A stretch of 64,000 nucleotides of DNA from assembly GCF_000215995.1 (NCBI RefSeq), contig NC_015680.1:992001-1056000 (forward strand). Reading direction: 5' to 3'. The position numbers and the translations under genes are program-made. The notes below the pieces were generated by a model that was not told the DNA's origin, made no database searches, and saw nothing but the letters and a program-made list of their open reading frames with translations. Of the stretch, positions 44,489 through 53,932 are shown piece by piece; position 1 is the first letter of the stretch, and each line of letters starts with the position of its first letter. This stretch comes from Pyrococcus yayanosii CH1 (GTDB taxonomy: Archaea; Methanobacteriota_B; Thermococci; Thermococcales; Thermococcaceae).

Positions 44489-44950
44489 ATGAAAGTGGTG
44501 TGGGAAAAGGAAATCCCCGCCGAAAGTGTCATCATCTCACCGAGACCCGTGTGGAAGTGCAGAACGTGCCCCATGTTCGGCAAGCGGCCAAGCTGCCCTC
44601 CCCATGTTCCTGAGTGGAGAGAAACTAGAGAGCTCCTCCGCCACTACAGGAAGGTCCTCCTTATCAAGTTCGAGATCGAAATGAAAGACTTTGAGAACGA
44701 GAAGAGAAAAGTGCTTACCTGGTTGCTGAAAAAAGAAAGAGAGTTCTTCAGGCAGGGGAAAATCTATGCTCTCGCCCTCTTTCCCGGCAACTGTAACCTA
44801 TGCGACGACTGTCCTTTCGAAAAAGGTAAAAGCTGCAAGATGCCCACGGAGGTGAGGCCAAGCATAGATGCCATCGGCATTGAGCTGGGCTCTCTCGTAG
44901 AACTGAATTTCTCCGAAAGCGTTTTGTACGGTATGATTTTGATTGAGTGA
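44489..44950 (+). CDS. DUF2284 putative metal-binding protein
   Basis: A 153-residue cysteine-rich protein. CRTCPMFGKRPSCPPHVPEW near residue 25 and CNLCDDCPFEKGKSCKMPTE near residue 107 match the DUF2284 layout, probably for iron-sulfur or zinc binding. The ATG at 44489 is preferred over a TTG at 44462 because TATA (AATTTAAAGC) lies at about 44450-44459. It is divergent from gcvH. Confidence 0.85.
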   Translation: MKVVWEKEIPAESVIISPRPVWKCRTCPMFGKRPSCPPHVPEWRETRELLRHYRKVLLIKFEIEMKDFENEKRKVLTWLLKKEREFFRQGKIYALALFPGNCNLCDDCPFEKGKSCKMPTEVRPSIDAIGIELGSLVELNFSESVLYGMILIE

Positions 44951-45006
44951 AATTCGAAAGCTTTAAATATTTTCACTTAGGAACTAATTACTTGGTGCAC
45001 GGGAAA

Positions 45007-45585
45007 ATGACGCTGAAAGACGCGAAATTGTACGGTGGTATAGGAGCAATATTAGGACTTATTGGTGGCCTAGTGCCAAGGATAGGCTTTGTGCTGTCGC
45101 TGGCAGGCTTAGTGCTTATCTTCATGGCCGTGAAAAAAATAAGCGACGAAACGGGTGATAAGGACATATTCGATGATTTTCTTAAGGCTTTCATAATCCA
45201 GATCGGTGGTATCGTGTTGGCGGCAATTATTGCCATCGCAACCGTGGGAGCCTTTATACTAGGGGCAGGTATAGAGGGCATGATGAGAGAGGCCCGTAAT
45301 ATAGCGGCAATACTCGGCGGTGTCCTAATAGCTTTAGTGATTCTCTGGATAGCCCTAGTCATAGCAACCTATTTCAGGAAGCGTAGCTACGAGAGGATAG
45401 CGGAGCGCACAGGCACGGATCTCTTTCGGACAACGGGTCTACTATATTTCATAGGGGCAATAACTATGGTAGTGCTCGTTGGGCTCCTTGTGATATTCGT
45501 CGCCGCCATCTTAGAGATAGTATCGTTCTTCTCCCTGCCTGATGAGCTGGAGCGGCCGGAGGAGACTACAGCGATGGTCTACTGA
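45007..45585 (+). CDS. DUF996-like membrane protein
   Basis: A 192-residue membrane protein with four to five helices, starting MTLKDAKLYGGIGAILGLIG. The LKDAKLYGGIGAIL and GDKDIFDDFLKAFI features resemble the archaeal DUF996 family of unknown function. The TATA sequence CTTTAAATATT at about 44961-44971 makes the ATG at 45007 the first usable start; the frame opening at 44947 overlaps the promoter. It ends 2 bases before the convergent NOG1 gene. Confidence 0.78.
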   Translation: MTLKDAKLYGGIGAILGLIGGLVPRIGFVLSLAGLVLIFMAVKKISDETGDKDIFDDFLKAFIIQIGGIVLAAIIAIATVGAFILGAGIEGMMREARNIAAILGGVLIALVILWIALVIATYFRKRSYERIAERTGTDLFRTTGLLYFIGAITMVVLVGLLVIFVAAILEIVSFFSLPDELERPEETTAMVY

Positions 45586-45587
45586 AG

Positions 45588-46658
45588 CTATGATTCCCTG
45601 TACTTCCTAAGCTCCTCCTCGATTTTCTTCTTCGCAAGTTCCTCTGCCATAGGTCGCAGTATCTCGATTATCCTCTTCCTTACTTCCTCAACACCGATGC
45701 CCTTGGTGGCGGCCACCCTTATTGGTTCCAGCTCCCTTGCCCTGACGAATTCTTCCACCCTTTTAATTTGGGCCTCGCTTGCAACGTCCACTTTGTTCAG
45801 CACAACTATGAATGGGAACTCTCTAAACTCGCCGTGAATCTCCTCGAACAAGTGCATCTGCTCCTCTATTGGGAAGCCACAGTACTCGCTTGGGTCAAAG
45901 ACGTAGACTATAACCTTCCCAAGGTGCTTGAGAGCGAGTATTGCCTGCTTCTCTATCTCGTTCCTCTCACTCAGGGGTCTGTCAAGTAGACCAGGAGTGT
46001 CTATAACTTGATACCTGAAGTAGCCGTCCTCGAACTGGCCGACGTTTATCCCCCTCGTCGTGAAAGGATAACTCGCTATTTCTGGCTTCGCAGTCGTCAG
46101 GGCCTTCAAAAGCGTGCTCTTGCCAACGTTTGGATGCCCAGCTATCACGATTGTCGGAACATCAAGATCCACTACCGGCAGGTCCTTCAAAACCTCTCTT
46201 GCCTTGTTCAGGTACCTCAGGCGGTCATCTATGTCTCTCAGCACGCTCGCGACCCTGCCGTAAAACTGCCTCCTAAGCTGAGCCATCTCATCTGGATCCT
46301 TAGAATAGCGTATTCGCTCCACGTACCTCTCTTCGAGCGTCCTCACCATTCTTATGGCCCAGTCTATCCCGGCCATGGCCTTGTGGAAGGTGTCCCTGTC
46401 CACGAGCACATCCACGAGCTCCTGATAGAATGGGGGAAGCGTTGAGAGACCTGGCGTTCTTTCCAGGACTTTCCTGAGGTTGTCCCTGATAACGTTGCTC
46501 ACAGTCCTTACCCTAAGCTCCTCTCTCTGCCTCGCCTTCTTAACCCTGTCCCCCCGCGGTTTAAAGGCTGATGCAGCCCGTTCGGCCCGCCTGAAGGCCT
46601 TATCGATGAGCTCATCAGCGGTAAGGACCGTGGGCATCCTCTCAAAGGGATTCCTCAT
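45588..46658 (-). CDS. NOG1-family GTP-binding protein
   Basis: A 356-residue GTPase of the NOG1/Obg group. The N-terminal 160 residues are a helical bundle typical of NOG1. G motifs: VIAGHPNVGKSTLLKAL (G1), PFTTRGINVGQ (G2), VIDTPGLLDRPL (G3) and VLNKVDVA (G4). The role is probably in large ribosomal subunit assembly. The ATG at 46658 follows GGTGAGAGG. Confidence 0.93.
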   Translation of the reverse strand: MRNPFERMPTVLTADELIDKAFRRAERAASAFKPRGDRVKKARQREELRVRTVSNVIRDNLRKVLERTPGLSTLPPFYQELVDVLVDRDTFHKAMAGIDWAIRMVRTLEERYVERIRYSKDPDEMAQLRRQFYGRVASVLRDIDDRLRYLNKAREVLKDLPVVDLDVPTIVIAGHPNVGKSTLLKALTTAKPEIASYPFTTRGINVGQFEDGYFRYQVIDTPGLLDRPLSERNEIEKQAILALKHLGKVIVYVFDPSEYCGFPIEEQMHLFEEIHGEFREFPFIVVLNKVDVASEAQIKRVEEFVRARELEPIRVAATKGIGVEEVRKRIIEILRPMAEELAKKKIEEELRKYRES

Positions 46659-46703
46659 ACCTCTCACCCTCAAGAGATTTAGTTCCAGCTTTTAAATCCT
46701 TGT

Positions 46704-47714
46704 TCAAATTAGCTTCCATTCTTTCCTCTTCATAAAGGCTATCCCAAGGAAAATAGTAAGGGCGTAGATGTACCTCCACCAATCCCTCTCCCTCCGAGCC
46801 CTGTACACGGTGACCAGCCTCACCTCCTCCCCCGTCAACTCGTAGATCCTGACCTCCTCTATTTCCGCATACTTCCCCATAGTATTTATGAAATCTTCAA
46901 AAGGAACAGATTTCGAGCCCCAGTCGAAGACCCAGAGGGTGCCGTTGTAATAGATGGCCATGGCCGCATGCCCGCCGGTCTCGTCACCCCTGAACACCGT
47001 GTGGACTATATAAACCGGGGAAACGTTGTTGTGCAAGAGGACAGATGCTCCAAGGATTGCGAAGTCGCTACATACTCCCATGTTTCTCCTCAGGGTCTCT
47101 TCCGGAGTCTGAATGTAGGGCTCCGAGAACTTCAGCCTCCTCATATCGTAGGGAATTCTCGAGATAATAGCCTGAATCCTCCGGCTAGCTTCAAAAGGGT
47201 CGCTCGTCCCAAGGTTAAAATAAACTTCTCCAATGCCCTCTTTTATTACGCAGACCATGGCAGCCCTGAAATCGTAGAGCCATGAGAGCCTATAGGAGCA
47301 GAGATGTGTGCTGAACGTAACGGGCTCGTTCGGGTGTGCTATTGTGTAGGAGGTATTGAAACTCCAAAGGCTAGATATTATTGCAGGAAAGAGGAAGAAG
47401 ACTATGAAAAGAAAAGCTACGAGCTTTGAATCCACGAGCCTGAAAGGTCTGCCCCGAATTTTGAAATAACGGAATTGAGGAGGGACAATACACTCCTCTA
47501 TCTGGGCTCCATATCTCCACAAAATCATGAGGAGGACGTTCCTCTTTTCCCTGCTCACCCTCAGTCTCGCGACCTTATCAACGAGCTTGAGATATTCCTC
47601 GAAGGCCCGATTGGGAGGAAGATCAGCCAACCTCCTGACGTCATCCCCGAGGCCGGGAAGCTCAGCATCTAGGGCCTTGGCACACTCAAGGAAAAGCTTC
47701 CTAACATCCGCCAT
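46704..47714 (-). CDS. Membrane-anchored transglutaminase-like protein
   Basis: A 336-residue protein. A cytoplasmic helical N-terminal domain of about 100 residues precedes a membrane helix (VAFLFIVFFLFPAIISSLW), an extracellular transglutaminase-like domain, and a second helix (YIYALTIFLGIAFM) at the C-terminus. The catalytic triad is visible in NMGVCSDFAILGAS (Cys), ETGGHAAMAIYYNG (His) and WVFDWGSKS (Asp). It could act as a protease or cross-linking enzyme at the cell surface. The ATG at 47714 is chosen because the frame before it overlaps the divergent promoter. Confidence 0.8.
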   Translation of the reverse strand: MADVRKLFLECAKALDAELPGLGDDVRRLADLPPNRAFEEYLKLVDKVARLRVSREKRNVLLMILWRYGAQIEECIVPPQFRYFKIRGRPFRLVDSKLVAFLFIVFFLFPAIISSLWSFNTSYTIAHPNEPVTFSTHLCSYRLSWLYDFRAAMVCVIKEGIGEVYFNLGTSDPFEASRRIQAIISRIPYDMRRLKFSEPYIQTPEETLRRNMGVCSDFAILGASVLLHNNVSPVYIVHTVFRGDETGGHAAMAIYYNGTLWVFDWGSKSVPFEDFINTMGKYAEIEEVRIYELTGEEVRLVTVYRARRERDWWRYIYALTIFLGIAFMKRKEWKLI

Positions 47715-47798
47715 TATTCCCAGGTAGGCCCCGAGATTTAAATCGATTTGGGAAAACATTTAACGGGGAAGTACAAACTATACCCCGAGGTGGCCCAC

Positions 47799-48992
47799 AT
47801 GATTGGAGCCTCAAAGAGGGCCCTCAGCGTTGAGTACGCAATAAGGGACGTAGTTTTACCCGCAAGGGAGCTTGAGAAGAAGGGTATAAGGGTAATAAGG
47901 CTTAACATAGGGGACCCCGTCAAGTTCGACTTCCAGCCCCCGGAGCACATGAAGGAGGCCTACTGCAGGGCGATAAAAGAGGGCCATAATTACTATGGGG
48001 ACAGCGAGGGACTTCTCGAGCTGAGGGAGGCCATAGTTGAGAGGGAAAAGAGGAAGAACGGCGTGGACATAACGCCCGACGATGTCCGCATTACCGCTGC
48101 CGTTACGGAGGCTCTCCAGCTGATATTCGGGGCCCTTCTTGATCCCGGGGACGAGGTTCTGATACCAGGCCCAAGCTACCCGCCCTACACGGGACTCGTG
48201 AAGTTCCTCGGTGGCAAGCCTGTCGAGTACAAGACGATTGAGGAGGAAGGCTGGAGACCCGACATAGATGACATGAGGAAGAAGATAACGGAAAAAACTA
48301 AGGCGATAGCTGTCATAAACCCCAACAACCCCACGGGAGCCCTCTATGACAAGGGAACGCTGAGAGAGATACTCGACCTCGCAGGAGAATACGGAATACC
48401 CGTCATAAGCGATGAGATCTACGATCTCATGACCTATGAGGGAGAGCACATCTCACCCGGCTCGCTCACGAAGGATGTCCCTGTCATAGTTATGAATGGC
48501 CTCTCCAAGGTCTATTTCGCGACGGGTTGGCGTCTAGGCTACATGTATTTCGTCGATCCCGAGGGTCAGCTCGCCGAGGTTAGAGAAGCCATAGACAGGC
48601 TCACCAGGATAAGGCTATGTCCCAACACACCGGCCCAGTTCGCGGCCATTGCCGGTCTCAGGGGACCCATGGACTACCTCAAGGAATACATGAAGAAGCT
48701 GAAGGAGAGAAGGGACTACATCTACAAGAGGCTCAGCGAGATGCCCGGGATAAGCGTCGTCAAGCCACAGGGGGCCTTCTACATCTTCCCGAAGATTGAG
48801 GGGGGACCGTGGAAGGACGATAAGGAATTCGTTCTCGACGTCCTACACACCGCTCACGTCCTTCTCGTGCACGGTTCAGGCTTCGGCGAATACGGAAGGG
48901 GCCACTTCAGGGCAGTCTTCCTGCCGCCCGTGGAGATCCTCGAAGAGGCTATGGACAGGCTGGAGAAGTTCATGAGAGAACGCCTCTCCTGA
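47799..48992 (+). CDS. aat: Alanine aminotransferase
   Basis: A 397-residue class I aminotransferase that matches, from memory, the alanine aminotransferase of P. furiosus over its whole length (SKRALSVEYAIRDVVLPARE, IGDPVKFDFQPPEHM). The PLP-lysine is in NGLSKVYFATGWRLGYM, and NPNNPTG and YYGDSEGL are further signatures. It makes alanine from pyruvate and glutamate, an overflow route of fermentation in Thermococcales. The ATG at 47799 follows GAGGTGG; the open frame reaches 47748 but covers the promoter. Confidence 0.95.
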   Translation: MIGASKRALSVEYAIRDVVLPARELEKKGIRVIRLNIGDPVKFDFQPPEHMKEAYCRAIKEGHNYYGDSEGLLELREAIVEREKRKNGVDITPDDVRITAAVTEALQLIFGALLDPGDEVLIPGPSYPPYTGLVKFLGGKPVEYKTIEEEGWRPDIDDMRKKITEKTKAIAVINPNNPTGALYDKGTLREILDLAGEYGIPVISDEIYDLMTYEGEHISPGSLTKDVPVIVMNGLSKVYFATGWRLGYMYFVDPEGQLAEVREAIDRLTRIRLCPNTPAQFAAIAGLRGPMDYLKEYMKKLKERRDYIYKRLSEMPGISVVKPQGAFYIFPKIEGGPWKDDKEFVLDVLHTAHVLLVHGSGFGEYGRGHFRAVFLPPVEILEEAMDRLEKFMRERLS

Positions 48993-49131
48993 CCTTTCAT
49001 TTTTAGAGAATTCATGCTTATATGCCGTCCCTACAATGGTTTAAGGCTCTTCTGGAATTGGAGGCTCATAAGGGAGGGCAGGCTCGAGAATGGCTTAAAG
49101 GTTCTGCTTCCACTTAAGCGGAATAAAAGGA

Positions 49132-49206
49132 TGGAGCCGGGACCGGGATTCGAACCCGGGTGGAGGGGATCTGCAGTCCCCCGCCTGGCCTCTAGGCTAT
49201 CCCGGC
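49132..49206 (-). tRNA. tRNA-Cys (GCA)
   Basis: On the minus strand a full cloverleaf begins GCCGGGATAGCC and ends in CCGGCTCCA with encoded CCA. The anticodon arm GGGGA-CTGCAGA-TCCCC gives anticodon GCA, and the T loop is GTTCGAAT. No intron. Confidence 0.96.
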
Positions 49207-49214
49207 ATAGAATG

Positions 49215-49300
49215 TGGCGCCGCGGCGGGGATTTGAACCCCGGAGGGCAACGCCCACCGGCTTAGCAGGCCGGCGCCCTACCAGGCTAGGCTACCGCGGC
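49215..49300 (-). tRNA. tRNA-Ser (GCT)
   Basis: On the minus strand the sequence starts GCCGCGGTAGCC and ends CCGCGGCGCCA with encoded CCA. The anticodon arm CCGGC-CTGCTAA-GCCGG gives GCT, and the long variable arm GGGCGTTGCCC is typical of tRNA-Ser. TATA (TTTAAATATA) lies at about 49330-49340. tRNA-Cys follows 8 bases later, so both may share one transcript. Confidence 0.96.
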
Positions 49301-49364
49301 GCCGCCCGGTTTACACTACGGAGGGGATGTATATTTAAAGTTTTTGATGGAGGTATGGAAAAGG

Positions 49365-50507
49365 TCACCAGCTAGCTTCGTGGATAAGCTTCCCCTCAGC
49401 GAAAACGTGCGTGGGATAGTTTTCAAGGTTGAAAGGATCACCATTCCAGACTACCAGAGAGGCCCACTTGCCGGGCTCGATGCTCCCGAGCTTATCGTCA
49501 ACGCCAAGGATTTTCGCGTTGTTGTATGTGATGACCTTTATCGCTTCGGCCTTGCTCATCCCAAGGCGTATGAAGTGCCTGAGCTGAAGGTAAAGGTTGG
49601 CCTGCAAGGTGACCGGGTGGTCGCTCATAAGGCCGAAGAACGGTTTGACCTCGAGCAGGTAGCGGGCGTTCTTCCAGTCCTCGTGCTTCAGCTCGACCTT
49701 GTAGGGAAGGCTGTCAAAGGGACCGTAGATTATGGGAGCCCCCTCCCTCTTTATCTTCTCGAAGGTCTCCCTGCTGTGGACGTCGCCAGCGTGCTCGATT
49801 GTAATCTTTAGCCCGAACTTGCGCTTTATCATTAGGAGGGCCGCTATGTCGTCCTCCTTATGCACGTGGACCCTCAGTGGCATCTCTCCCTTCAGAACGG
49901 GAATTAGGGCCTCGACCGTCGGCTCGACCTCTTCAGGTTCCTTCTTACCCTTCTCGAGCAGGGCTATAGTCTTTTGCGTTTTAATCAGCCAGCTTAGGAG
50001 TATTCCCACCGCGCCCATCCTCGTGCTTGGCCTTGTTCCCTTCCAGTTCGTCGTCGAGCGCGGGTTGTAGCCGAAGGCCGCCTTGACGCCCGCATATTTT
50101 ATGAAGGCCTCTTCTATGTCGCGGCCGTAGTTCTTGATGAAGACTGCCTTCCCCCCGATGACATTGCCGCTTCCCGGAAGCACGGACGAGTAGAGGACAC
50201 CGAATTCTATGGAGTGCTTGAAGGCCTTGTCGTCCATGTAGATGGAGTAGAGGGCATCGACGAGCGGTAGAACGGAATCCATCTGCTCATTAGCTTCTCC
50301 CTCCTGGTAAGGCTCACCATAGCGATCCATGCCTATGTGGCTGTGGCCGTCTATGAAGGCAGGGGTTACAACGCCCTCCGCTATCACCTCGGCCTCCTTT
50401 GGCCTCTCCTTCGCTATTTCAACGATTTCCTTATCGAAGATAATGTAAACATCCTTCAAGACATTGCCAAGGCCGTCATAGAGGAGCGTCGCCTTAACGG
50501 CCTTCAC
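49365..50507 (-). CDS. Amidohydrolase (imidazolonepropionase/HutI-like family)
   Basis: A 380-residue metal-dependent amidohydrolase. The signatures are IDGHSHIGMD (HxH), RVHVHKEDDI, TIEHAGDVH, LMSDHPV and the C-terminal LGSIEPGKWASLVVWNGDPF. Substrate is unknown. The GTG at 50507 follows CTTGGTGGTG; the open frame extends to 50579 but crosses the TATA sequence AAATATTTAAG (minus strand, about 50541-50551). It is divergent from the malic enzyme gene. Confidence 0.87.
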   Translation of the reverse strand: MKAVKATLLYDGLGNVLKDVYIIFDKEIVEIAKERPKEAEVIAEGVVTPAFIDGHSHIGMDRYGEPYQEGEANEQMDSVLPLVDALYSIYMDDKAFKHSIEFGVLYSSVLPGSGNVIGGKAVFIKNYGRDIEEAFIKYAGVKAAFGYNPRSTTNWKGTRPSTRMGAVGILLSWLIKTQKTIALLEKGKKEPEEVEPTVEALIPVLKGEMPLRVHVHKEDDIAALLMIKRKFGLKITIEHAGDVHSRETFEKIKREGAPIIYGPFDSLPYKVELKHEDWKNARYLLEVKPFFGLMSDHPVTLQANLYLQLRHFIRLGMSKAEAIKVITYNNAKILGVDDKLGSIEPGKWASLVVWNGDPFNLENYPTHVFAEGKLIHEASW

Positions 50508-50613
50508 GAGCACCACCAAGTGTATAAGGACGCTGGCGGGCTTAAATATTTCTCCACCATTATAATGTTTTGGCAGCATCCTCTGAATTCGATACCGTTT
50601 GGAGGTGTCAAAA

Positions 50614-51930
50614 GTGAAAGTTAAACTTACCGAGGAGCAGAGGAAGAGGCTGAAGGAAGGTGCGCTGCTCTACCACAAGAACAACTTCCCAGGCAACGGC
50701 AAAATCGAGGTCATTCCAAAGATCAGGCTCAAGGACTTCTATGACTTAAGTTTAGCATACACTCCCGGCGTAGCGGAGCCCTGCAAGGCCATAGCGAGTG
50801 GGGAAAGTCCCGACGATTACACGGTAATTCCCAACACTGTTGCCGTCATCACAGACGGCTCTGCCATTCTCGGCCTCGGAGACATTGGAGTACTGGCAGG
50901 AATGCCCGTTATGGAAGGGAAGTGCGTCCTATTCAAGTCTTTGGCTGGGGTTGATGCCTTCCCGATTCTGATTGATTCTAAGGATGTTGACGAGATAGTC
51001 AGAACTGTCAAGCTTATCTCAAAGGGCTTTGGTGGAATAAACCTCGAGGACATCAGCGCGCCGAGGTGCTTCGTCATTGAGGAGCGTCTCAAGAGGGAGC
51101 TCGATATCCCAGTCTTTCACGATGACCAGCATGGGACTGCCATTGTAACTTTGGCTGGTCTCATCAACGCCTTGAAGATCGTTGGTAAGAAGTTCAGCGA
51201 AATAAAGGTCGCCATAAGCGGCGCTGGCGCGGCGGGGATAGCTATAGCGAAGCTTCTTCATCACGTTGGGGTTAGAGAAATCCTCGTCGTTGACAGGAGC
51301 GGAATAATCTATGAGGGAAGGAAGGAGAACATGAATCCTTACAAGGAAGAGGTGGCGAAATTCAACATCCATAACGTCGAAGGTGACCTAGCAAAGGCCA
51401 TGGAAGGTGCGGACGTTTTCATCGGCGTCAGTGTTGGCGGCATCGTTACAAAGCAGATGGTAGCGAAGATGGCCGACGATGCGATAGTCTTCGCGATGGC
51501 AAATCCAATCCCTGAGATAATGCCCGAGGATGCTAAAGAAGCTGGAGCAAGGATAGTGGCAACGGGTAGGAGTGACTATCCAAACCAGATAAATAACGTC
51601 CTCGGCTTCCCGGGGATATTCAGAGGAGCTTTAGATGTTAGGGCGAGGGGCATAACGCTGAACATGAACATAGCCGCGGCCAAGGCAATAGCGAGTTGCG
51701 TAGGGGAGGATGAGCTGAGCGAGGATTACATAATTCCAACACCACTTCACCCGGACGTTTACCCGAAGGAAGCCAGAGCAGTCGCGGAACAGGCAATTAA
51801 AGACGGTGTCGCGAGGAGAAAGGTCAGCGGTAAGTGGGTTGAAGAACACACAAGGAAGCTCAGGGAGTTCTATCAGAAGGTGATAGCTCCAATCAACGAA
51901 GAACGGAGGAAATGGAGCTCCATGCCATGA
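50614..51930 (+). CDS. Malic enzyme (malate dehydrogenase, oxaloacetate-decarboxylating)
   Basis: A 438-residue NAD(P)-dependent malic enzyme that converts malate to pyruvate and CO2. Motifs: DLSLAYTPGVAEPCKAIAS, ITDGSAILGLGDIG, VFHDDQHGTAIVTLAGLINA and the nucleotide-binding ISGAGAAGIAIAKLL. The GTG at 50614 follows GGAGGTG (50601-50607); an in-frame TTG at 50599 precedes that site and is unlikely to be used. The TATA sequence TTATAATG lies at about 50558-50566. Confidence 0.95.
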   Translation: MKVKLTEEQRKRLKEGALLYHKNNFPGNGKIEVIPKIRLKDFYDLSLAYTPGVAEPCKAIASGESPDDYTVIPNTVAVITDGSAILGLGDIGVLAGMPVMEGKCVLFKSLAGVDAFPILIDSKDVDEIVRTVKLISKGFGGINLEDISAPRCFVIEERLKRELDIPVFHDDQHGTAIVTLAGLINALKIVGKKFSEIKVAISGAGAAGIAIAKLLHHVGVREILVVDRSGIIYEGRKENMNPYKEEVAKFNIHNVEGDLAKAMEGADVFIGVSVGGIVTKQMVAKMADDAIVFAMANPIPEIMPEDAKEAGARIVATGRSDYPNQINNVLGFPGIFRGALDVRARGITLNMNIAAAKAIASCVGEDELSEDYIIPTPLHPDVYPKEARAVAEQAIKDGVARRKVSGKWVEEHTRKLREFYQKVIAPINEERRKWSSMP

Positions 51931-52089
51931 AAGGAAAGCCGTAAGGAACAGTTTAAACGTTAAAGGATTGCCATGGCTTTCATCATGGCCAAAGTGCTCG
52001 CAGATCTTTTCGTCCCTCTTTTCACATTTGCACGTTTTCTTGGACACCAAAGGTTGATAACACCAAGCTTAGAAAATTATTAAAAACGT

Positions 52090-52107
52090 GCTACTAAACT
52101 AGCTACT
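52090..52107 (+). promoter_or_regulatory. Direct repeat GCTACT in the FmdE operon promoter
   Basis: GCTACT occurs twice (52090-52095 and 52102-52107), spaced 12 bases start to start, between a TATA sequence (TTATTAAAAA, about 52077-52086) and the ATG at 52117. It could be an operator but may be chance. Confidence 0.3.
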
Positions 52108-52116
52108 GGTGATACA

Positions 52117-52812
52117 ATGCTCACCCTAAACAGGCTCGTCGAGGAGAGAAATGCGGTTAAAATCCTGGAGTACGCAAGGGAGTTCCATGGCCACGTCTGC
52201 CCATACCTTGCACTTGGAGTAAGAGCTTCTCTGATAGCCATGGAGGAGCTCGGTGTTGGAAGGCTTGACCACTCGGGCAGTGTTGATGAATCCGTTCTTG
52301 CCATAGTTGAGGTGAACAGCTGCTTCACCGACGGCGTTCAGGTAACGACTGGTTGCACCTTGGGAAACAACTCTCTGATATACCTTGACCTCGGAAAAAC
52401 GGCCTTGACCCTCGTGAAGCGCTCCACCTGGGAGGGTGTAAGGGTCTACGCCGATGCTGAAAAGCTGAGGAAATATTACCCACCAGATGCCATGGAGCTC
52501 TTCAGGAAGGTTGTCAAGGAAAGAAAGGGAACCGAAGAAGAGCGGAGGCGCCTCTGGGAGCTCTGGGAAGATATAGCATACACCATGCTCAACCTGCCGA
52601 AGGAGGAGTTCAAGATTGAGCGCCTGAAAGTCGCCCCCATCGAGCAGGCGCCGATAGTGGAGAGCGTCCGTTGCGCGAAGTGCGGGGAGCTGGTTATGGA
52701 GACGAGGACAGTTTACATAAACGATAAACCCTTCTGCCTCCGCTGTGCCGGGGAAATCTATCGAGCGGTGGTTGGAAGGGGGATAGTTGATGTCCCGCCA
52801 AGGGGGTGCTGA
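52117..52812 (+). CDS. FmdE-family protein with C-terminal zinc ribbon
   Basis: A 231-residue protein of the FmdE (formylmethanofuran dehydrogenase subunit E-like) family. The N-terminal domain has [20 protein letters not shown] and [19 protein letters not shown], with metal-ligand His and Cys. A C-terminal ribbon ([20 protein letters not shown], then FCLRCAG) has two CxxC pairs. No formylmethanofuran dehydrogenase is present. Its position as first gene of a FecBCD-type ABC transporter operon suggests a role in metal or molybdo/tungsto-cofactor uptake. The start follows GGTGAT. Confidence 0.87.
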   Translation: MLTLNRLVEERNAVKILEYAREFHGHVCPYLALGVRASLIAMEELGVGRLDHSGSVDESVLAIVEVNSCFTDGVQVTTGCTLGNNSLIYLDLGKTALTLVKRSTWEGVRVYADAEKLRKYYPPDAMELFRKVVKERKGTEEERRRLWELWEDIAYTMLNLPKEEFKIERLKVAPIEQAPIVESVRCAKCGELVMETRTVYINDKPFCLRCAGEIYRAVVGRGIVDVPPRGC

Positions 52813-52813
52813 G

Positions 52814-53932
52814 ATGAAAAGGTTCCTTGCCCTGTTTTTAATCCTGCTCGTGGTTTCAATGAGCGGCTGCATCGGGAGCAGCACGAACACCGAAACCGGA
52901 AAGGCTATGATAACCGTCACGGACGCCCTTGGAAGAACTGTCGAGGTTCCGGCGAAGGTCACCAGAATAGTTGCGGTTGGTCCTGGTGCGCTCAGGCTGA
53001 TAGTCTACCTCAACGCGAGCGACATGGTTGTGGGAGTTGAGGACTTCGAGAAGCGCTACAACTTCGGGAGGCCCTACATCATAGCCCACCCCGAGCTGAA
53101 GGAGCTTCCCAGCATAGGGCCCGGCGGGCCGGGAAAACTGCCGGACTTCGAGGCGCTGATACAGCTCAAGCCGGACGTTATCTTCATCACCTACGTGGAC
53201 AGGAAGACGGCCGATGATATACAGGCAAAGACGGGCATTCCGGTTGTTGTTCTCAGCTACGGCCGGCTGGCGACCTTCGAGGACGAGGAGCTTTTCAAAT
53301 CGCTTGAACTGGCCGGTAAAATCCTTGGGAAGGAGAAACGAGCGGAAGAGGTTATTAACTTCATAAAGTCCCTCCAGAAGGATTTGATGGAGCGCACATC
53401 AGGTGTTGAACCGAAGACAGTCTACGTCGGTGGAATCGGCTACAAGGGCGCCCACGGCATAGAGAGCACCGAAGCGGAGTACCCGCCGTTCGTTGTCACC
53501 CATGCTAAGAACGTCGCCGATGAACTCGGTGAGGGGCATCACCTCATAGACAAGGAAAAGCTCCTTGAGTGGCAGCCGGAGTACATATTCATAGACGAGG
53601 GCGGTCTAAAACTCATCCTTGACGACTACAAGAAAGACCCCGACTTCTACAACTCCCTGAGGGCCGTCAAGGAGGGCAACGTTTACGGCATACTTCCCTA
53701 TAACTTCTACACGACCAACATAGGAACCGCTTTAGCGGACGCGTATTTCATAGGCAAAGTCCTCTATCCAGACCGTTTCGAGGACATCGACCCGGCTAAG
53801 AAGGCCGACGAGATATACACCTTCCTGGTCGGGAAGCCGGTCTACAGCGTCATGGCGGAACAGTTCGGGGGCTTTGGAAAGATAGACCTCACCAACGGAA
53901 CCGTTGAGTACTCACTGCCGGTCTCGCCGTGA
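52814..53932 (+). CDS. ABC transporter substrate-binding lipoprotein (FecB/BtuF-type)
   Basis: A 372-residue periplasmic-type binding protein. Residues 1-18 are a lipoprotein signal and the lipobox ends at MSGC (Cys19). The fold is class [40 protein letters not shown] and [15 protein letters not shown]. Such proteins bind iron-siderophore, heme, cobalamin or molybdate/tungstate; the ligand cannot be named. The start is 2 bases after the FmdE stop, and the stop overlaps the permease start (TGATG). Confidence 0.92.
   Translation: MKRFLALFLILLVVSMSGCIGSSTNTETGKAMITVTDALGRTVEVPAKVTRIVAVGPGALRLIVYLNASDMVVGVEDFEKRYNFGRPYIIAHPELKELPSIGPGGPGKLPDFEALIQLKPDVIFITYVDRKTADDIQAKTGIPVVVLSYGRLATFEDEELFKSLELAGKILGKEKRAEEVINFIKSLQKDLMERTSGVEPKTVYVGGIGYKGAHGIESTEAEYPPFVVTHAKNVADELGEGHHLIDKEKLLEWQPEYIFIDEGGLKLILDDYKKDPDFYNSLRAVKEGNVYGILPYNFYTTNIGTALADAYFIGKVLYPDRFEDIDPAKKADEIYTFLVGKPVYSVMAEQFGGFGKIDLTNGTVEYSLPVSP

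Noticed and set aside
48993-49131. Possible small gene before tRNA-Cys
   Set aside because: The only plus-strand frame runs into the antisense of both tRNA genes and has no ribosome binding site.
51631-52050. A 139-codon minus-strand frame at the malic enzyme end and following gap
   Set aside because: Most of it lies antisense to malic enzyme, its composition is not protein-like for this genome, and no promoter or ribosome binding site is seen.
51931-52076. ATGATGA on the minus strand between malic enzyme and FmdE as a possible C/D RNA
   Set aside because: No CTGA follows at guide distance and no C'/D' boxes are present.
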